A stretch of 64,000 nucleotides of DNA from Archangium lansingense (GTDB lineage: Bacteria > Myxococcota > Myxococcia > Myxococcales > Myxococcaceae). Location: NCBI RefSeq assembly GCF_026626635.1, contig NZ_JAPNKA010000001.1:10462501-10526500 (forward strand), written 5' to 3'. Both the position numbers and the translations under genes were made by a program. Shown here one piece after another: positions 8,246-16,388 of the stretch; positions within the stretch are counted from its first letter, which is position 1; every line of letters starts with the position of its first letter. Under the pieces are notes generated by a model. The model did no database searches. It worked only from the letters and a program-made list of their open reading frames with translations, and was not told the origin of the DNA.

Positions 8246-9394
8246 CTAGAAGATCAGCACGCGCAGGCCGAGCTCGAGCTCGCCGCCCAGCTTGTTGCCG
8301 GTGAGGAGATTGCCGCGCAGGCCGAGCTCCAACGGGAGGCCCGCCCGGAAGCGGTAGGCAAGGCCGGCACCGGCCGAGAACGGGCCGCGATCCACGAGGA
8401 AGCCCCGGTGCTCCTCCTCGCCGGTGAAGAGGGAGAACCGCCCCGCCACGAGCCCGTACAGCGCTGCGTTCCCGAAGCGCGCCAGCCGGAACCGGCCTCC
8501 GAGGTCGGCGTAGACCTGCCCGATCCACGTGTAGTAGGGCCAGCTCGCATCGCGGGTGCCGAGCGCCTGGATCGACGTGCCACCCACCCCGAGGCTCAGC
8601 TCGAAGGGATTCGCGAGCCGATACGCGACGCTGGCCTCGTACCGCAGCGTCGCCATCGAGTGGGGCGCACTCGCTCCATACGCGGCCGAGCCGCCGACAA
8701 ACAGGCTCCACCGCTTCTTCGAGCTGGACTGAGAGGAAGACGGCGTACGCTCCGCCTCGGCCACCACCGATTCAGTGGGCTCTTTCGGCGCGATCGAGCC
8801 GCTCGGCACCTCGGCGGATACCTGGGTGGTCTCGGAGAGGTTGAGGCTCAGGGCGGTCGCCTCGCTCGGAGCTGCCTCGCTGGTTGTGCTCGAGGGGGTG
8901 GCGCCGGTGAGGTCCAGCCCCAGGCCTTCGCTCGCCACCGGCTGCGGCTCCGACTGCGGCTGCGGCTGTGGCTCCAGTTCCGGCTCCGGCGTGGCGGCCA
9001 CGGTCAGCATGCGCGGGTCGGAAGGCATTCCCCGCGGGCCCGTCACCCGCCAGTAGTACGTGCCGGGCTCGAGTAAGAGCGCCGCCTGGCGCCCGTTCAC
9101 CGGCCGGTCGACGGCGATATCGGTGAACTCCTCGTCGCGCGCCACCTCGAGGCGTACGCGCTTCGCCACCACGCGCCACTTGAAGGTGACCTTGCCCGGC
9201 TTGAACTCGGCATCCTCCGCGGGCAAGAGCAGTTTCGGCTGGGGACCCTTGCGGGCCTTGGCCTTCTTGGCCTTCTTGGCCGCGCTGGTGCTCCGCGCTC
9301 CCCTGGCGGCCCAGGCACTCGGCCCTGGCATGCAGAGCCCGAGCACCAGAGCGAGAGACAGCACTGCACCCCGGCATGAAGGTCGAAAGTTCAT
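8246..9394 (-). CDS. Exported protein with lysine-rich segment and C-terminal outer-membrane barrel
   Basis: A 382-residue envelope protein. A signal peptide at about 1-29 (ending AWA) is followed by a Lys/Ala-rich stretch. A fibronectin/FecR-like beta domain at about 55-130 has the FKW...V..ARDEEF...EPGTYYWRV pattern. A Pro/Glu/Gln repeat linker comes next. The last 150 residues are amphipathic strands ending in aromatic LRVLIF, as expected for an outer-membrane barrel. The start at 9394 begins the signal peptide; the frame is open further upstream but looks non-coding. The lysine-rich segment could bind peptidoglycan or LPS, but that is inference. TACAAT on the minus strand at 9410-9405 is a possible -10 with a very short leader. 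Confidence 0.75.
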   Translation of the reverse strand: MNFRPSCRGAVLSLALVLGLCMPGPSAWAARGARSTSAAKKAKKAKARKGPQPKLLLPAEDAEFKPGKVTFKWRVVAKRVRLEVARDEEFTDIAVDRPVNGRQAALLLEPGTYYWRVTGPRGMPSDPRMLTVAATPEPELEPQPQPQSEPQPVASEGLGLDLTGATPSSTTSEAAPSEATALSLNLSETTQVSAEVPSGSIAPKEPTESVVAEAERTPSSSQSSSKKRWSLFVGGSAAYGASAPHSMATLRYEASVAYRLANPFELSLGVGGTSIQALGTRDASWPYYTWIGQVYADLGGRFRLARFGNAALYGLVAGRFSLFTGEEEHRGFLVDRGPFSAGAGLAYRFRAGLPLELGLRGNLLTGNKLGGELELGLRVLIF

Positions 9395-9533
9395 CACGCT
9401 GGGGATTGTAAAGCCCGCGAGGGAGAAGAGAAGAGACCGGGCTCCATCCGGCGAATGGCCCAGGCCCCTCACCTCTCCGGCCCGCGCCCCTTCGGGGCCG
9501 TGCACAGGGAGCGCGTGCGGGCCTCACGGCCTG

Positions 9534-10277
9534 TCAGTGAAGAAGCGTGGAGGAAAGCAGCCGCACCTCACCCCGGTAGGGCTCTCGCGGTGGGTAGAGC
9601 AGAGTCTCGCACAACGTGCCCTCCTCGTGGCGGAGCTCGACCAGTGGGTGGCGCACGGGCTCCAGGCTCTGGTCCGGGTGCAGCAGGGCCCCACCCCCCG
9701 CGGGAATGCCAATCCCTCGCACTCCCGGGCCAGCGTCCCGCACGGCCCGCTTCAACCCCGTCCACTCCGGCTGCTCGTGGGCCCCCACGATGAAGGGAGC
9801 CAGCCCGAGAACCGGAAATGTTTCCGCTGCACCTGGATCCGCCTCACTCCACGCCCGCTGTCCGAGATGCATCGCGCCCGCGGAGATGCCCATGAGCACC
9901 GCCCCCTCCAGGTAGCGCTCCCGGAGCACGGGCGCCACGCCGTTCCGCTGGAACGTCTCCCACCCCAGCAGCGGGTCTCCTCCCGCCAGGAGGATGACCT
10001 GTGACTCCGCGAGCCAGGCGAGGTCCTCGGTCGTGGGCTGGGAGGGAATCATCCGGCAGCGGGAGATGCCAGCCAGCTCCATGGCGGCGGTGAAGATTTC
10101 GAAGAAGGCGGGCACATCTCCGTTGGAAGCGCCCAGGTAGGCCGCCTGGATGGGGGGCACCGAGAGGTCGGCCCCCGTCAGCGCGCGAAGGCAGTCCAGG
10201 AACGGCTTGTCCCCGATGCGCCAGAACAGCAGCGAGCTGTCCGCGAGGAGGAAGAGGGGCTTGAGCGGAGCCTTCAT
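9534..10277 (-). CDS. Peptidase S51-family / cyanophycinase-like protein
   Basis: A 247-residue protein of the class I glutamine-amidotransferase-like fold. The nucleophile elbow GISAGAMHLG places the serine at residue 132, and LLAGGDPL at 97-104 matches the S51 GG(D/N) strand. S51 members include dipeptidase E (Asp-X dipeptides) and cyanophycinase; which substrate is used here is open. The start codon overlaps the stop of the upstream methyltransferase gene (ATGA at 10274-10277), so the two are probably translated together. A His before a C-terminal acidic residue could complete the catalytic set, but I did not place it with certainty. Confidence 0.75.
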   Translation of the reverse strand: MKAPLKPLFLLADSSLLFWRIGDKPFLDCLRALTGADLSVPPIQAAYLGASNGDVPAFFEIFTAAMELAGISRCRMIPSQPTTEDLAWLAESQVILLAGGDPLLGWETFQRNGVAPVLRERYLEGAVLMGISAGAMHLGQRAWSEADPGAAETFPVLGLAPFIVGAHEQPEWTGLKRAVRDAGPGVRGIGIPAGGGALLHPDQSLEPVRHPLVELRHEEGTLCETLLYPPREPYRGEVRLLSSTLLH

Positions 10278-11143
10278 GCGGGGCTCTTCATGGATTGCAG
10301 GACGAAGATGCTGTCGAGCCGGATCTCCCCCCGCTTGCGCGGGACCTCCACCTGGTAGTCGAAGTCGAAGACCTCCAGCACTCGCAGGCCCGCCCGGCGG
10401 AAGAGGCGCCGCACCTGTGCCAGGTCATACGTGCGGAAGTACCAGTGCGTCTCGATGAGCAGGTCCTTCCCCGGCCCCGTTATCCGCAGCCGGTTGCGCA
10501 TTGCCGAGCGTCTCGCACGGCGCTCCGGCAACCCCTCATGGGTGTTGCACACCACCGTGTCCTTCCCGAGCCGCTCCACCCAGCGCTCATGCTCCGGCTT
10601 GCGCCGGTCATAGTCCGTGAGGTGGAAGCCGAGCACGTACACGCCCTCGGGTTTCAGCAGCCGCCGCGTCCCCTCCAGGTGCGCGAGCGCCGCCGCCTCG
10701 CTGTCGAGATAGCGGAACGTGGACACCATGTTGAACGCCATGTCCACCTGGCCCTCCAGCTCCGGCCGGTAGAAGGTCTCCATGCGCGAGGGGTAGAGGT
10801 GCACCCGCCGGCGCTGCGCTGGAGTGAGGCGCTGGCGTGCGTGGGCCAACATCTTCTCGGAGATGTCGTAGCCCACCACCTCGCATTTCCGGCGCGCGGC
10901 CTCGGCCACCAGCCGCCCCGCACCACACGCAGGCTCGAGCAGCCGCTTGCCTCCCGTGCCGTAGCGGCGGCCCACTTCCAGCAAGAAGTCCATCTCCCGC
11001 TCGGTGTCGGTGCCGAAGATGGCTTCGTAATACTCGGGATGATCGTACCAGTCGGAGAGTCGTTCCATGGACGGGATGCCGCGCTCGCGGCGGCGCGCAT
11101 CCTCGGCGCCCCGGGCTGAAAAGCAAGCACGGTCGTCGGCCAT
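10274..11143 (-). CDS. Class I SAM-dependent methyltransferase
   Basis: A 289-residue methyltransferase. Motif I is LLEPACGAGRL at about 68-78, followed by VVGYDIS (motif II acidic residue) and ARRLLKPEGVYVLGF-type post-motif strands. The segment DMAFNMVSTFRYL is typical of Methyltransf_25/11 proteins acting on small molecules. The ATG at 11143 has GGGAGG eight bases upstream. An internal ATG at 11068 (MERLSDWYD) is an alternative that would align better with shorter homologues. It forms a two-gene operon with the S51 peptidase-like gene through a four-base overlap. The substrate is unknown. Confidence 0.8.
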   Translation of the reverse strand: MADDRACFSARGAEDARRRERGIPSMERLSDWYDHPEYYEAIFGTDTEREMDFLLEVGRRYGTGGKRLLEPACGAGRLVAEAARRKCEVVGYDISEKMLAHARQRLTPAQRRRVHLYPSRMETFYRPELEGQVDMAFNMVSTFRYLDSEAAALAHLEGTRRLLKPEGVYVLGFHLTDYDRRKPEHERWVERLGKDTVVCNTHEGLPERRARRSAMRNRLRITGPGKDLLIETHWYFRTYDLAQVRRLFRRAGLRVLEVFDFDYQVEVPRKRGEIRLDSIFVLQSMKSPA

Positions 11144-11255
11144 GCGGACAGCCTCCCGGCTCCGCCAAGGGGTCGGACTCGAAAAGCCTCACGGCTCATG
11201 TTCCAGAGAGGGAGTCGAGTCGCAGGCCAACGAGTCCGCTCGCGTGGAGGAAGCC

Positions 11256-11738
11256 ATGATGCCCCAGCCCATCCGCCGCATCCTGGTGGCCACTGACTTC
11301 TCGGAGTATTCGCGGCGCGCCATGGAGTACGCCCTCTCGCTGGCCGAACGGATGGGCGCCTCCATCGACGTGCTCCACGTCTGGGAGCCCCCGCAGCACC
11401 TGGAATCCGAGAGCCTGGTGATGGTGCCCGGAGAGCCGGGGACACCGCTGGAATCGATCGGCCTCGCCCAGGCGGAGCGCCTCCTGCACGCCTGGTCCGA
11501 GCGCTACCACTCCAGCACCGTGCCCTTCCAGGTCCACCTGGAGCGTGGACCGGCCGCCGACACCATCGTCCACTTCGCGAACAGTGGATATGACCTGGTG
11601 GTGATGGGCACCCATGGGAGGACCGGGCTCGCCCGACTCTTCATGGGCAGCATCGCGCAGAAGGTGGTGGCCCGAGCCACCTGTCCCGTGCTGACGGTGC
11701 ACGGGATGGAAGAGCAGGAGGCGCAACCGATGGGGTGA
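11256..11738 (+). CDS. Universal stress protein (UspA family)
   Basis: A 160-residue single-domain UspA protein. RRILVATDFSEYSRRAMEYA near the N-terminus carries the ATP-site Asp14. The ATP-binding loop GTHGRTG followed by MGS fits the G-2X-G-9X-G(S/T) consensus of ATP-binding Usps. The ATG at 11256 follows GTGGAGG with a five-base gap; the longer open frame upstream overlaps the methyltransferase start and is unlikely. It is convergent with a CBS-domain gene only six bases away. Usp and CBS pairs often respond to energy state through adenylate binding, so a shared stress role is plausible. Confidence 0.93.
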   Translation: MMPQPIRRILVATDFSEYSRRAMEYALSLAERMGASIDVLHVWEPPQHLESESLVMVPGEPGTPLESIGLAQAERLLHAWSERYHSSTVPFQVHLERGPAADTIVHFANSGYDLVVMGTHGRTGLARLFMGSIAQKVVARATCPVLTVHGMEEQEAQPMG

Positions 11739-11744
11739 GGCGTC

Positions 11745-12152
11745 TCAGTGCCGCTCTTCCTTGTCCAGCAGGCGGTCCGCGAGCCGGATGAGGTCCGTCT
11801 CGGTGACGATGCCCACCAGCCGCCCCCCCTCCTCCACCACCGGCACGCAGCCGAACTTGTGGTCGAGCAGCTTGTGGATGGCCTCGCGCGCCGAGCTCAG
11901 CGGCTTCAACGTCTCCAGGGAGCGCGACATGATGTCCCGCACCTGCACTGGCGGCGAGCCTGGATTCCGCTCATGACGCGCCAGGGCTCGAATCAGGTCC
12001 CGGTGGGTCACCAGCCCGACGAGCTTCCCCTCCTTCACCACCGGCAGATGGCGGATGTCATGTTCGGCCAGCAGGTCATCCCCCAGGACGACGTCATCGT
12101 CCTCCTTCAAGGTGACCAGATCTCGGGTCATCAATTCACCGACGGTGAGCAT
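11745..12152 (-). CDS. CBS-domain pair protein
   Basis: A 135-residue protein made of two CBS domains (about 1-60 and 68-130) and nothing else. Each shows the VGELMTRDLVTLKEDD and LPVV..GKLVGLVT.RDLIRAL-type pattern. Such Bateman modules bind AMP, ATP or SAM and act as stand-alone energy sensors. The ATG at 12152 has GAGGA four bases upstream; the open frame extends another 37 codons but these are unlike CBS proteins. It faces the universal stress protein gene, separated by six bases. Confidence 0.92.
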   Translation of the reverse strand: MLTVGELMTRDLVTLKEDDDVVLGDDLLAEHDIRHLPVVKEGKLVGLVTHRDLIRALARHERNPGSPPVQVRDIMSRSLETLKPLSSAREAIHKLLDHKFGCVPVVEEGGRLVGIVTETDLIRLADRLLDKEERH

Positions 12153-12302
12153 GGGGTCCTCGCGGTCGCTCCAGGTCCACGACTCAGGGTGCGACCTCGG
12201 AGGGCCCCGTGCAGCCCTCGGGCGCGCAGCCATGCCGGGGCTTCTCCCGCTGCCTGCATACACCGCGGGCGTCCACTCCCCTCCCCTGCCCTCGAGCGGG
12301 GC

Positions 12303-13058
12303 TCAGTGACCGGGGTGCTCCGCCACCTGCGACAGCGCCAGCATCAGCAGCAGGCCCGCCGCCAACGCCAACAGGTTGCGCCCCCGGTTCTCCTTGCCGT
12401 GCCGGTTCACGTGCGGCAGCAGATCCGACACCGCCACGTAGAGGAACGTGCCCGCCGAGAAGGCCAGTGCCCTCGGAGCCAGGGACTCGAAGCGCAGCAC
12501 CGCGTCGAAGGCGAAGTACAGCACCGCCCCCACCGGCACCATCAGCCCGTACAGCACCGAGAACCCCAGGATGCGTCCCGAGCTCTTCCCCTCCGCCTTG
12601 AGGATGGACGCCAGCGACAGCGACGACGGCACCTTGTGCGAGGTGATCGCCAGCAGCGCCATCACCCCCACGCCCTCCTTCACCGCCGAGCCCAGCGCGA
12701 TGCCATCGAACAGCGTGTGCGCCGACAGCCCCAGGAACGCCGTCAGCCCCAGCGTGTTCCCGTGCATGTGCTCCTCGCACTCGGGCGGCTCCTCACACGC
12801 ATGCGTCAGCACGTAGCGCTCCAACACCAGCAGGAACACGAATCCCGCTGGCACCAGCGCGAACGCCCAGAACCCGCCCCCGTGGTACGCCTCCGGCAGC
12901 ATGTGGAAGAACGCCGCCCCGAACATCACTCCCGCCGCGAAGGCCAGGAACGTCACCAGCCGTGTCGGCTTTCGGGTGAGCACCACTACCAGTGCGCCTA
13001 CGACGGCGCCCAACAGGATGATCAGTGAATAGGAGGAGAGGGCTACTGCAAGATGCAT
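12303..13058 (-). CDS. ZIP-family divalent metal transporter
   Basis: A 251-residue membrane protein with about eight transmembrane segments. The family signature in TM4 is HTLFDGIALGSA and in TM5 is HKVPSSLSLASI, which carry the His/Asp/Glu-type metal ligands of ZIP importers. A cytoplasmic or external loop (HACEEPPECEEHMHG) is rich in His, Cys and Glu and may bind metal. The start at 13058 lies in front of the first membrane segment. The frame runs a further 61 codons through the intergenic region, which look non-coding. It diverges from an ECF sigma-factor gene. Confidence 0.88.
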   Translation of the reverse strand: MHLAVALSSYSLIILLGAVVGALVVVLTRKPTRLVTFLAFAAGVMFGAAFFHMLPEAYHGGGFWAFALVPAGFVFLLVLERYVLTHACEEPPECEEHMHGNTLGLTAFLGLSAHTLFDGIALGSAVKEGVGVMALLAITSHKVPSSLSLASILKAEGKSSGRILGFSVLYGLMVPVGAVLYFAFDAVLRFESLAPRALAFSAGTFLYVAVSDLLPHVNRHGKENRGRNLLALAAGLLLMLALSQVAEHPGH

Positions 13059-13233
13059 GGGGGGCCCGACACCTAGCACAGATTGGCGCTTCGGGTGGCA
13101 GGAGTCCCTATCGCGTGCCCCGCCATCACGGGAGCCGTCAACAAAAAGGAAAAAGGCCCTTTCCAAATACTTCTCGGAATATCGGAAACCTCGGCCCTTG
13201 CGAGCAGGGGGGTGCCTGATAGATGGAGAAGCA

Positions 13234-14187
13234 ATGGCCACCGCCTACAACCTCGAGGAACACCGCGCCGCGCTGACCGGCCATTGCTACCGAATGCTGG
13301 GCTCGGCCGCCGAGGCCGATGACGCCGTCCAGGAGACGATGGTGCGTGCGTGGCGCAACCTGGACCGGTTCGAGGAGCGCTCGTCCATGCGCACCTGGCT
13401 GTACCGCATCGCCACCCGCGTGTGCCTCGACGCGCTGGGAGATCACTCGCGCCGCTTCCGCCCCATGGAGACGGGTCCCGTCGGCTCGGTCGACGACACC
13501 CTCACCACGCAGCCGCGCACTCATTGGATCGAGCCCGTCCCCGATGCGCTCGCCCTGCCCGCGGACGCCGATCCCTCCGAGCTCCTGGTGCTGCGCCAGA
13601 GCATCCGCCTCGCGTTCGTGGCGGCGCTCCAGCACCTGCCTCCACGGCAACGCGCGGTGCTGATCCTCACGGAGGTCCTCGGTTGGTCCGCCGCCGAAGT
13701 CGCGGACAACCTTGAAACTTCGGTGGCCTCGGTCAACAGCGCCCTGCAGCGGGCTCGGGCGACCCTTGCCACGCGCGACCTCACCCAGGACCGCGCGCCG
13801 CTGTCCGACGCGCAGTCCACGCTGCTGAACCGTTACGTCGAGGCCTTCGAGCGGTACGACGTGGAGGCCCTCACCGGGCTGCTCCACCAGGACGCGACGC
13901 TCTCGATGCCGCCCTTCTCGCTCTGGCTCCGCGGTCACGAGTCCATCAGCCAGTGGCTGCTGGGACGGGGCTCGGGTTGCCGCGGCTCACGGCTGGTGGC
14001 GACCTCGGCCTGCGGATCGCCCGCGTTCGGGCAGTACCGGCCTCCTGCCGAGCCGGGGGGCCCCCACAAGCCGTGGGCGCTGATCGTGCTCGAGCTCTCG
14101 GGCGACCGCATCGCCGCGATGAACTCGTTCCTCGACACCGAGACGTTGTTCCCTCGCTTCGGCCTTCCCCCCGAGCTCGCCCCCTGA
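13234..14187 (+). CDS. ECF sigma factor with C-terminal SnoaL-like domain
   Basis: A 317-residue sigma-70 family factor. Region 2 is EEHRAALTGHCYRMLGSAAEADD...WRNLDRF..RSSMRTWLYRIATRVCLD. Region 4 is ALQHLPPRQRAVLILTEVLGWSAAEVADNLETSVASVNSALQRAR. Residues 195-317 form a SnoaL/NTF2-like extension, as in the SigJ/SigX5-type extended ECF groups where the tail tunes activity in place of an anti-sigma factor. GGAGA lies four bases before the ATG. The AT-rich 60 bases upstream may hold its promoter. No anti-sigma gene is adjacent. Confidence 0.88.
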   Translation: MATAYNLEEHRAALTGHCYRMLGSAAEADDAVQETMVRAWRNLDRFEERSSMRTWLYRIATRVCLDALGDHSRRFRPMETGPVGSVDDTLTTQPRTHWIEPVPDALALPADADPSELLVLRQSIRLAFVAALQHLPPRQRAVLILTEVLGWSAAEVADNLETSVASVNSALQRARATLATRDLTQDRAPLSDAQSTLLNRYVEAFERYDVEALTGLLHQDATLSMPPFSLWLRGHESISQWLLGRGSGCRGSRLVATSACGSPAFGQYRPPAEPGGPHKPWALIVLELSGDRIAAMNSFLDTETLFPRFGLPPELAP

Positions 14188-14196
14188 TCTCCCAGC

Positions 14197-15828
14197 TCAC
14201 GCCCGAGGGGTGGCTGGCGGAGAAGGCTGTGCCTGCTCGCTCGCTGCCGCGGGAGCGGGCGGTGTGGCCGCGGCACGGGACTCGGTGCGCGTGGTGGGCA
14301 GCCACTCGGGCCGAGCGCGCAGGTATGCAATCAGCTTCTCGCGCACCAGGGCGCGCAGGTCGAAGAGGTTCGACGGCGCGGCGCTCACCAGCGCGCGCAC
14401 CTGCAGCGTCCGGTCCAGCATGTCCAGCACCACCACCGTGGCCACCCGGCCGTCCCACAACGCCTTGCCCTCGTTCTCCAGGATGCGCCGCAGCTCCTCC
14501 CGCAGCGCGTCCATGTCCGTGGTGAAGTCCACCAGCAGCAGCACCGGGCCCAGCATGCTCTGCCCGCCCTTGCTCCAGTTCTGGAAGGGCTTGTCGAGGA
14601 ACTGGGGAATGGGAATGACCAGCCGACGCTCGTCCCACACCTTCACCACCACGTAGGTGAGGGTGATCTCCTCGACCGTCCCCCACTCGTTCTCCACGAT
14701 GACGGTGTCCCCGATGCGGATGGGCTGGGTGATGGAGAGCTGAATGCCGGCCAGCAGCGAGGAGATGGACTTCTGCGCGGCCAGACCGATGACGAGGCCC
14801 GCGATACCGGCCGAGGCCAGCAGCGACACGCCCACGTTGCGCACCGTCTCGAACTGCATGAGCAGCAGCGCGGCCGCGATGATGTAGGTGGCCGCTTCGA
14901 AAACGGAGCGCAGCACCGCCAGCTGGGTGTGCAGCCCCCGTGCGCGCGCCGCGTCCTTCCCCTCCTTCGACACCGACTGCTGGACGAACTGCGCCGTCAC
15001 CCGGAGGAAGCGCAGCACGTACCACGCCACCGCCACGATGAGCAGCGAGGTGAAGAGGTGGGACGTCAGGAACCGGGCCGTGGGCGGTAACAGCAGCAGC
15101 GTCGCCCCGAGCGCCCCGAGCAGCGCGAAGTACAGCAGCCGCGTGGGCCCCTTGCCCGCGGGCACCAGCGCATCGTCCCAGGCGTTGCTCGTCCAAGCCG
15201 CGAGCTTCCCCAGCACCCCCAGGGTGAGCCGCTCCAGCAGCACGCTCAGCAGCCCCGCTCCCAGCAGCGTCACCACCAGGCCCAGCCATTGCCACGGCTC
15301 CAGCCCCAGCACCGGCTTCTCGAAGAACCACGGCGGCAGCACCTCGCCCAACGCCGATGGCCCGTACTCCTCGTAGAGCGGATCAATGGCCCGCACCGTC
15401 GCCTCGCTGAACACCCACACCCGCCCACCCGCTGCGGGGACGTTGGCCAGGCGGATGGGGTAGGCGGCATCCCCCACCATGAGGACGTCGAGTTGGTCGG
15501 TGCGGCTGCCCTCCTCGTCCCCCTTGGGATCCTTGCTGAGGTTGGTCAGGGCCGTGGGCAGCTTGTGGTCCAGGACGAACTTGAACCGCCGGGCCAGCGC
15601 GGCCCCTTGGGCCTTCTGCTCGGCCGGGGGAATGAAATCCAGGTCCAGGTAGTGAGCGGCCAGCTCGTAATCCCCCCGGTGCACGGCGGCGTAGAAGCCC
15701 TGGGCCGAGGCGTAGGGCGTCTGCCGGTCCAACAAGGGAGCCTCCCCGAGGCCCGAATTGAGGGCCCAGGCACTCGGCAGGAGGAGGACGGACAACAGCA
15801 GACTCAGTCCAGTCAGAGCGCGGCGCAT
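14197..15828 (-). CDS. MscS-family mechanosensitive channel with signal peptide
   Basis: A 543-residue inner-membrane protein. A signal peptide at 1-22 is followed by a periplasmic domain of about 130 residues with an NTF2-like look, then about five membrane segments. The pore helix and beta domain carry the family core (GLVIGLAAQKSISSLLAG, then QPIRIGDTVIV and WGTVEEITL). The end is a proline/alanine-rich tail. Such channels release solutes on hypo-osmotic shock; the extra N-terminal periplasmic domain suggests additional sensing. AGAGG precedes the ATG by five bases. It is convergent with the sigma-factor gene. Confidence 0.9.
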   Translation of the reverse strand: MRRALTGLSLLLSVLLLPSAWALNSGLGEAPLLDRQTPYASAQGFYAAVHRGDYELAAHYLDLDFIPPAEQKAQGAALARRFKFVLDHKLPTALTNLSKDPKGDEEGSRTDQLDVLMVGDAAYPIRLANVPAAGGRVWVFSEATVRAIDPLYEEYGPSALGEVLPPWFFEKPVLGLEPWQWLGLVVTLLGAGLLSVLLERLTLGVLGKLAAWTSNAWDDALVPAGKGPTRLLYFALLGALGATLLLLPPTARFLTSHLFTSLLIVAVAWYVLRFLRVTAQFVQQSVSKEGKDAARARGLHTQLAVLRSVFEAATYIIAAALLLMQFETVRNVGVSLLASAGIAGLVIGLAAQKSISSLLAGIQLSITQPIRIGDTVIVENEWGTVEEITLTYVVVKVWDERRLVIPIPQFLDKPFQNWSKGGQSMLGPVLLLVDFTTDMDALREELRRILENEGKALWDGRVATVVVLDMLDRTLQVRALVSAAPSNLFDLRALVREKLIAYLRARPEWLPTTRTESRAAATPPAPAAASEQAQPSPPATPRA

Positions 15829-16000
15829 GGCTGCCTCTTACTGCCCCCCCACCTCTCTCCCGGCAACAGCAATGTGCCGGCAGGCCGCTCGTCCTCCAAG
15901 GTAGCTGGCGACTCGCCTCCCCGTGGATTCCACCCTCACGAGAAAGCCTTGGAGCCATAGAAGCCCTGGGCTAGAAAAGGCCGCCCAGGAAGAGGTTGCC

Positions 16001-16384
16001 GTGCAAGAGAAGCGAAAGATCCTCCTCATCGACGACAGCGAGATCACCCTCGCCATGGAGAAGGCCGTGCTGGAAGCGCGCGGCTACGAGGTCGTCGCCA
16101 CGTCCACGCTGATGGAGTTCGAGAAGACCCTGCAGGCGTGGAAGCCGGACCTCATCCTCACCGACATCCACATGCCCGAGGCCAAGGGCACGGACATCTG
16201 CCGCACGCTGAAGAACGAGTACGGCACGCAGGACATCCCCATCATCCTCTTCTCCAGCCTCCCGGATGACGAGCTGAGCAAGCTGGCCGAGCAGGTCGGT
16301 GCCGACGGCAGCCTGTCCAAGGTGAACGGACTGGAGAAGATGGGTGAGAAGATCGACGAGCTGGTGCAGAGCATCATCTGGTGA
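16001..16384 (+). CDS. Single-domain response regulator
   Basis: A 127-residue receiver-only protein. Acidic pocket residues are D11 and D12 (LLIDDSE), the phospho-acceptor is D55 (ILTDIHMP), a Ser in LFSS occupies the Thr/Ser position, and LSK supplies the conserved Lys. There is no output domain, so it acts through protein contact, as CheY-like proteins do. The GTG at 16001 follows AAGAGG with a five-base gap; the frame extends upstream to 15923 without a good site. No kinase is adjacent. Confidence 0.88.
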   Translation: MQEKRKILLIDDSEITLAMEKAVLEARGYEVVATSTLMEFEKTLQAWKPDLILTDIHMPEAKGTDICRTLKNEYGTQDIPIILFSSLPDDELSKLAEQVGADGSLSKVNGLEKMGEKIDELVQSIIW

Positions 16385-16388
16385 CGGG

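Noticed and set aside
11748..13028. Open frame of 426 codons over the CBS and ZIP genes on the plus strand
   Set aside because: It covers two well-supported genes on the other strand and encodes a His/Gln/Arg-rich product without domains.
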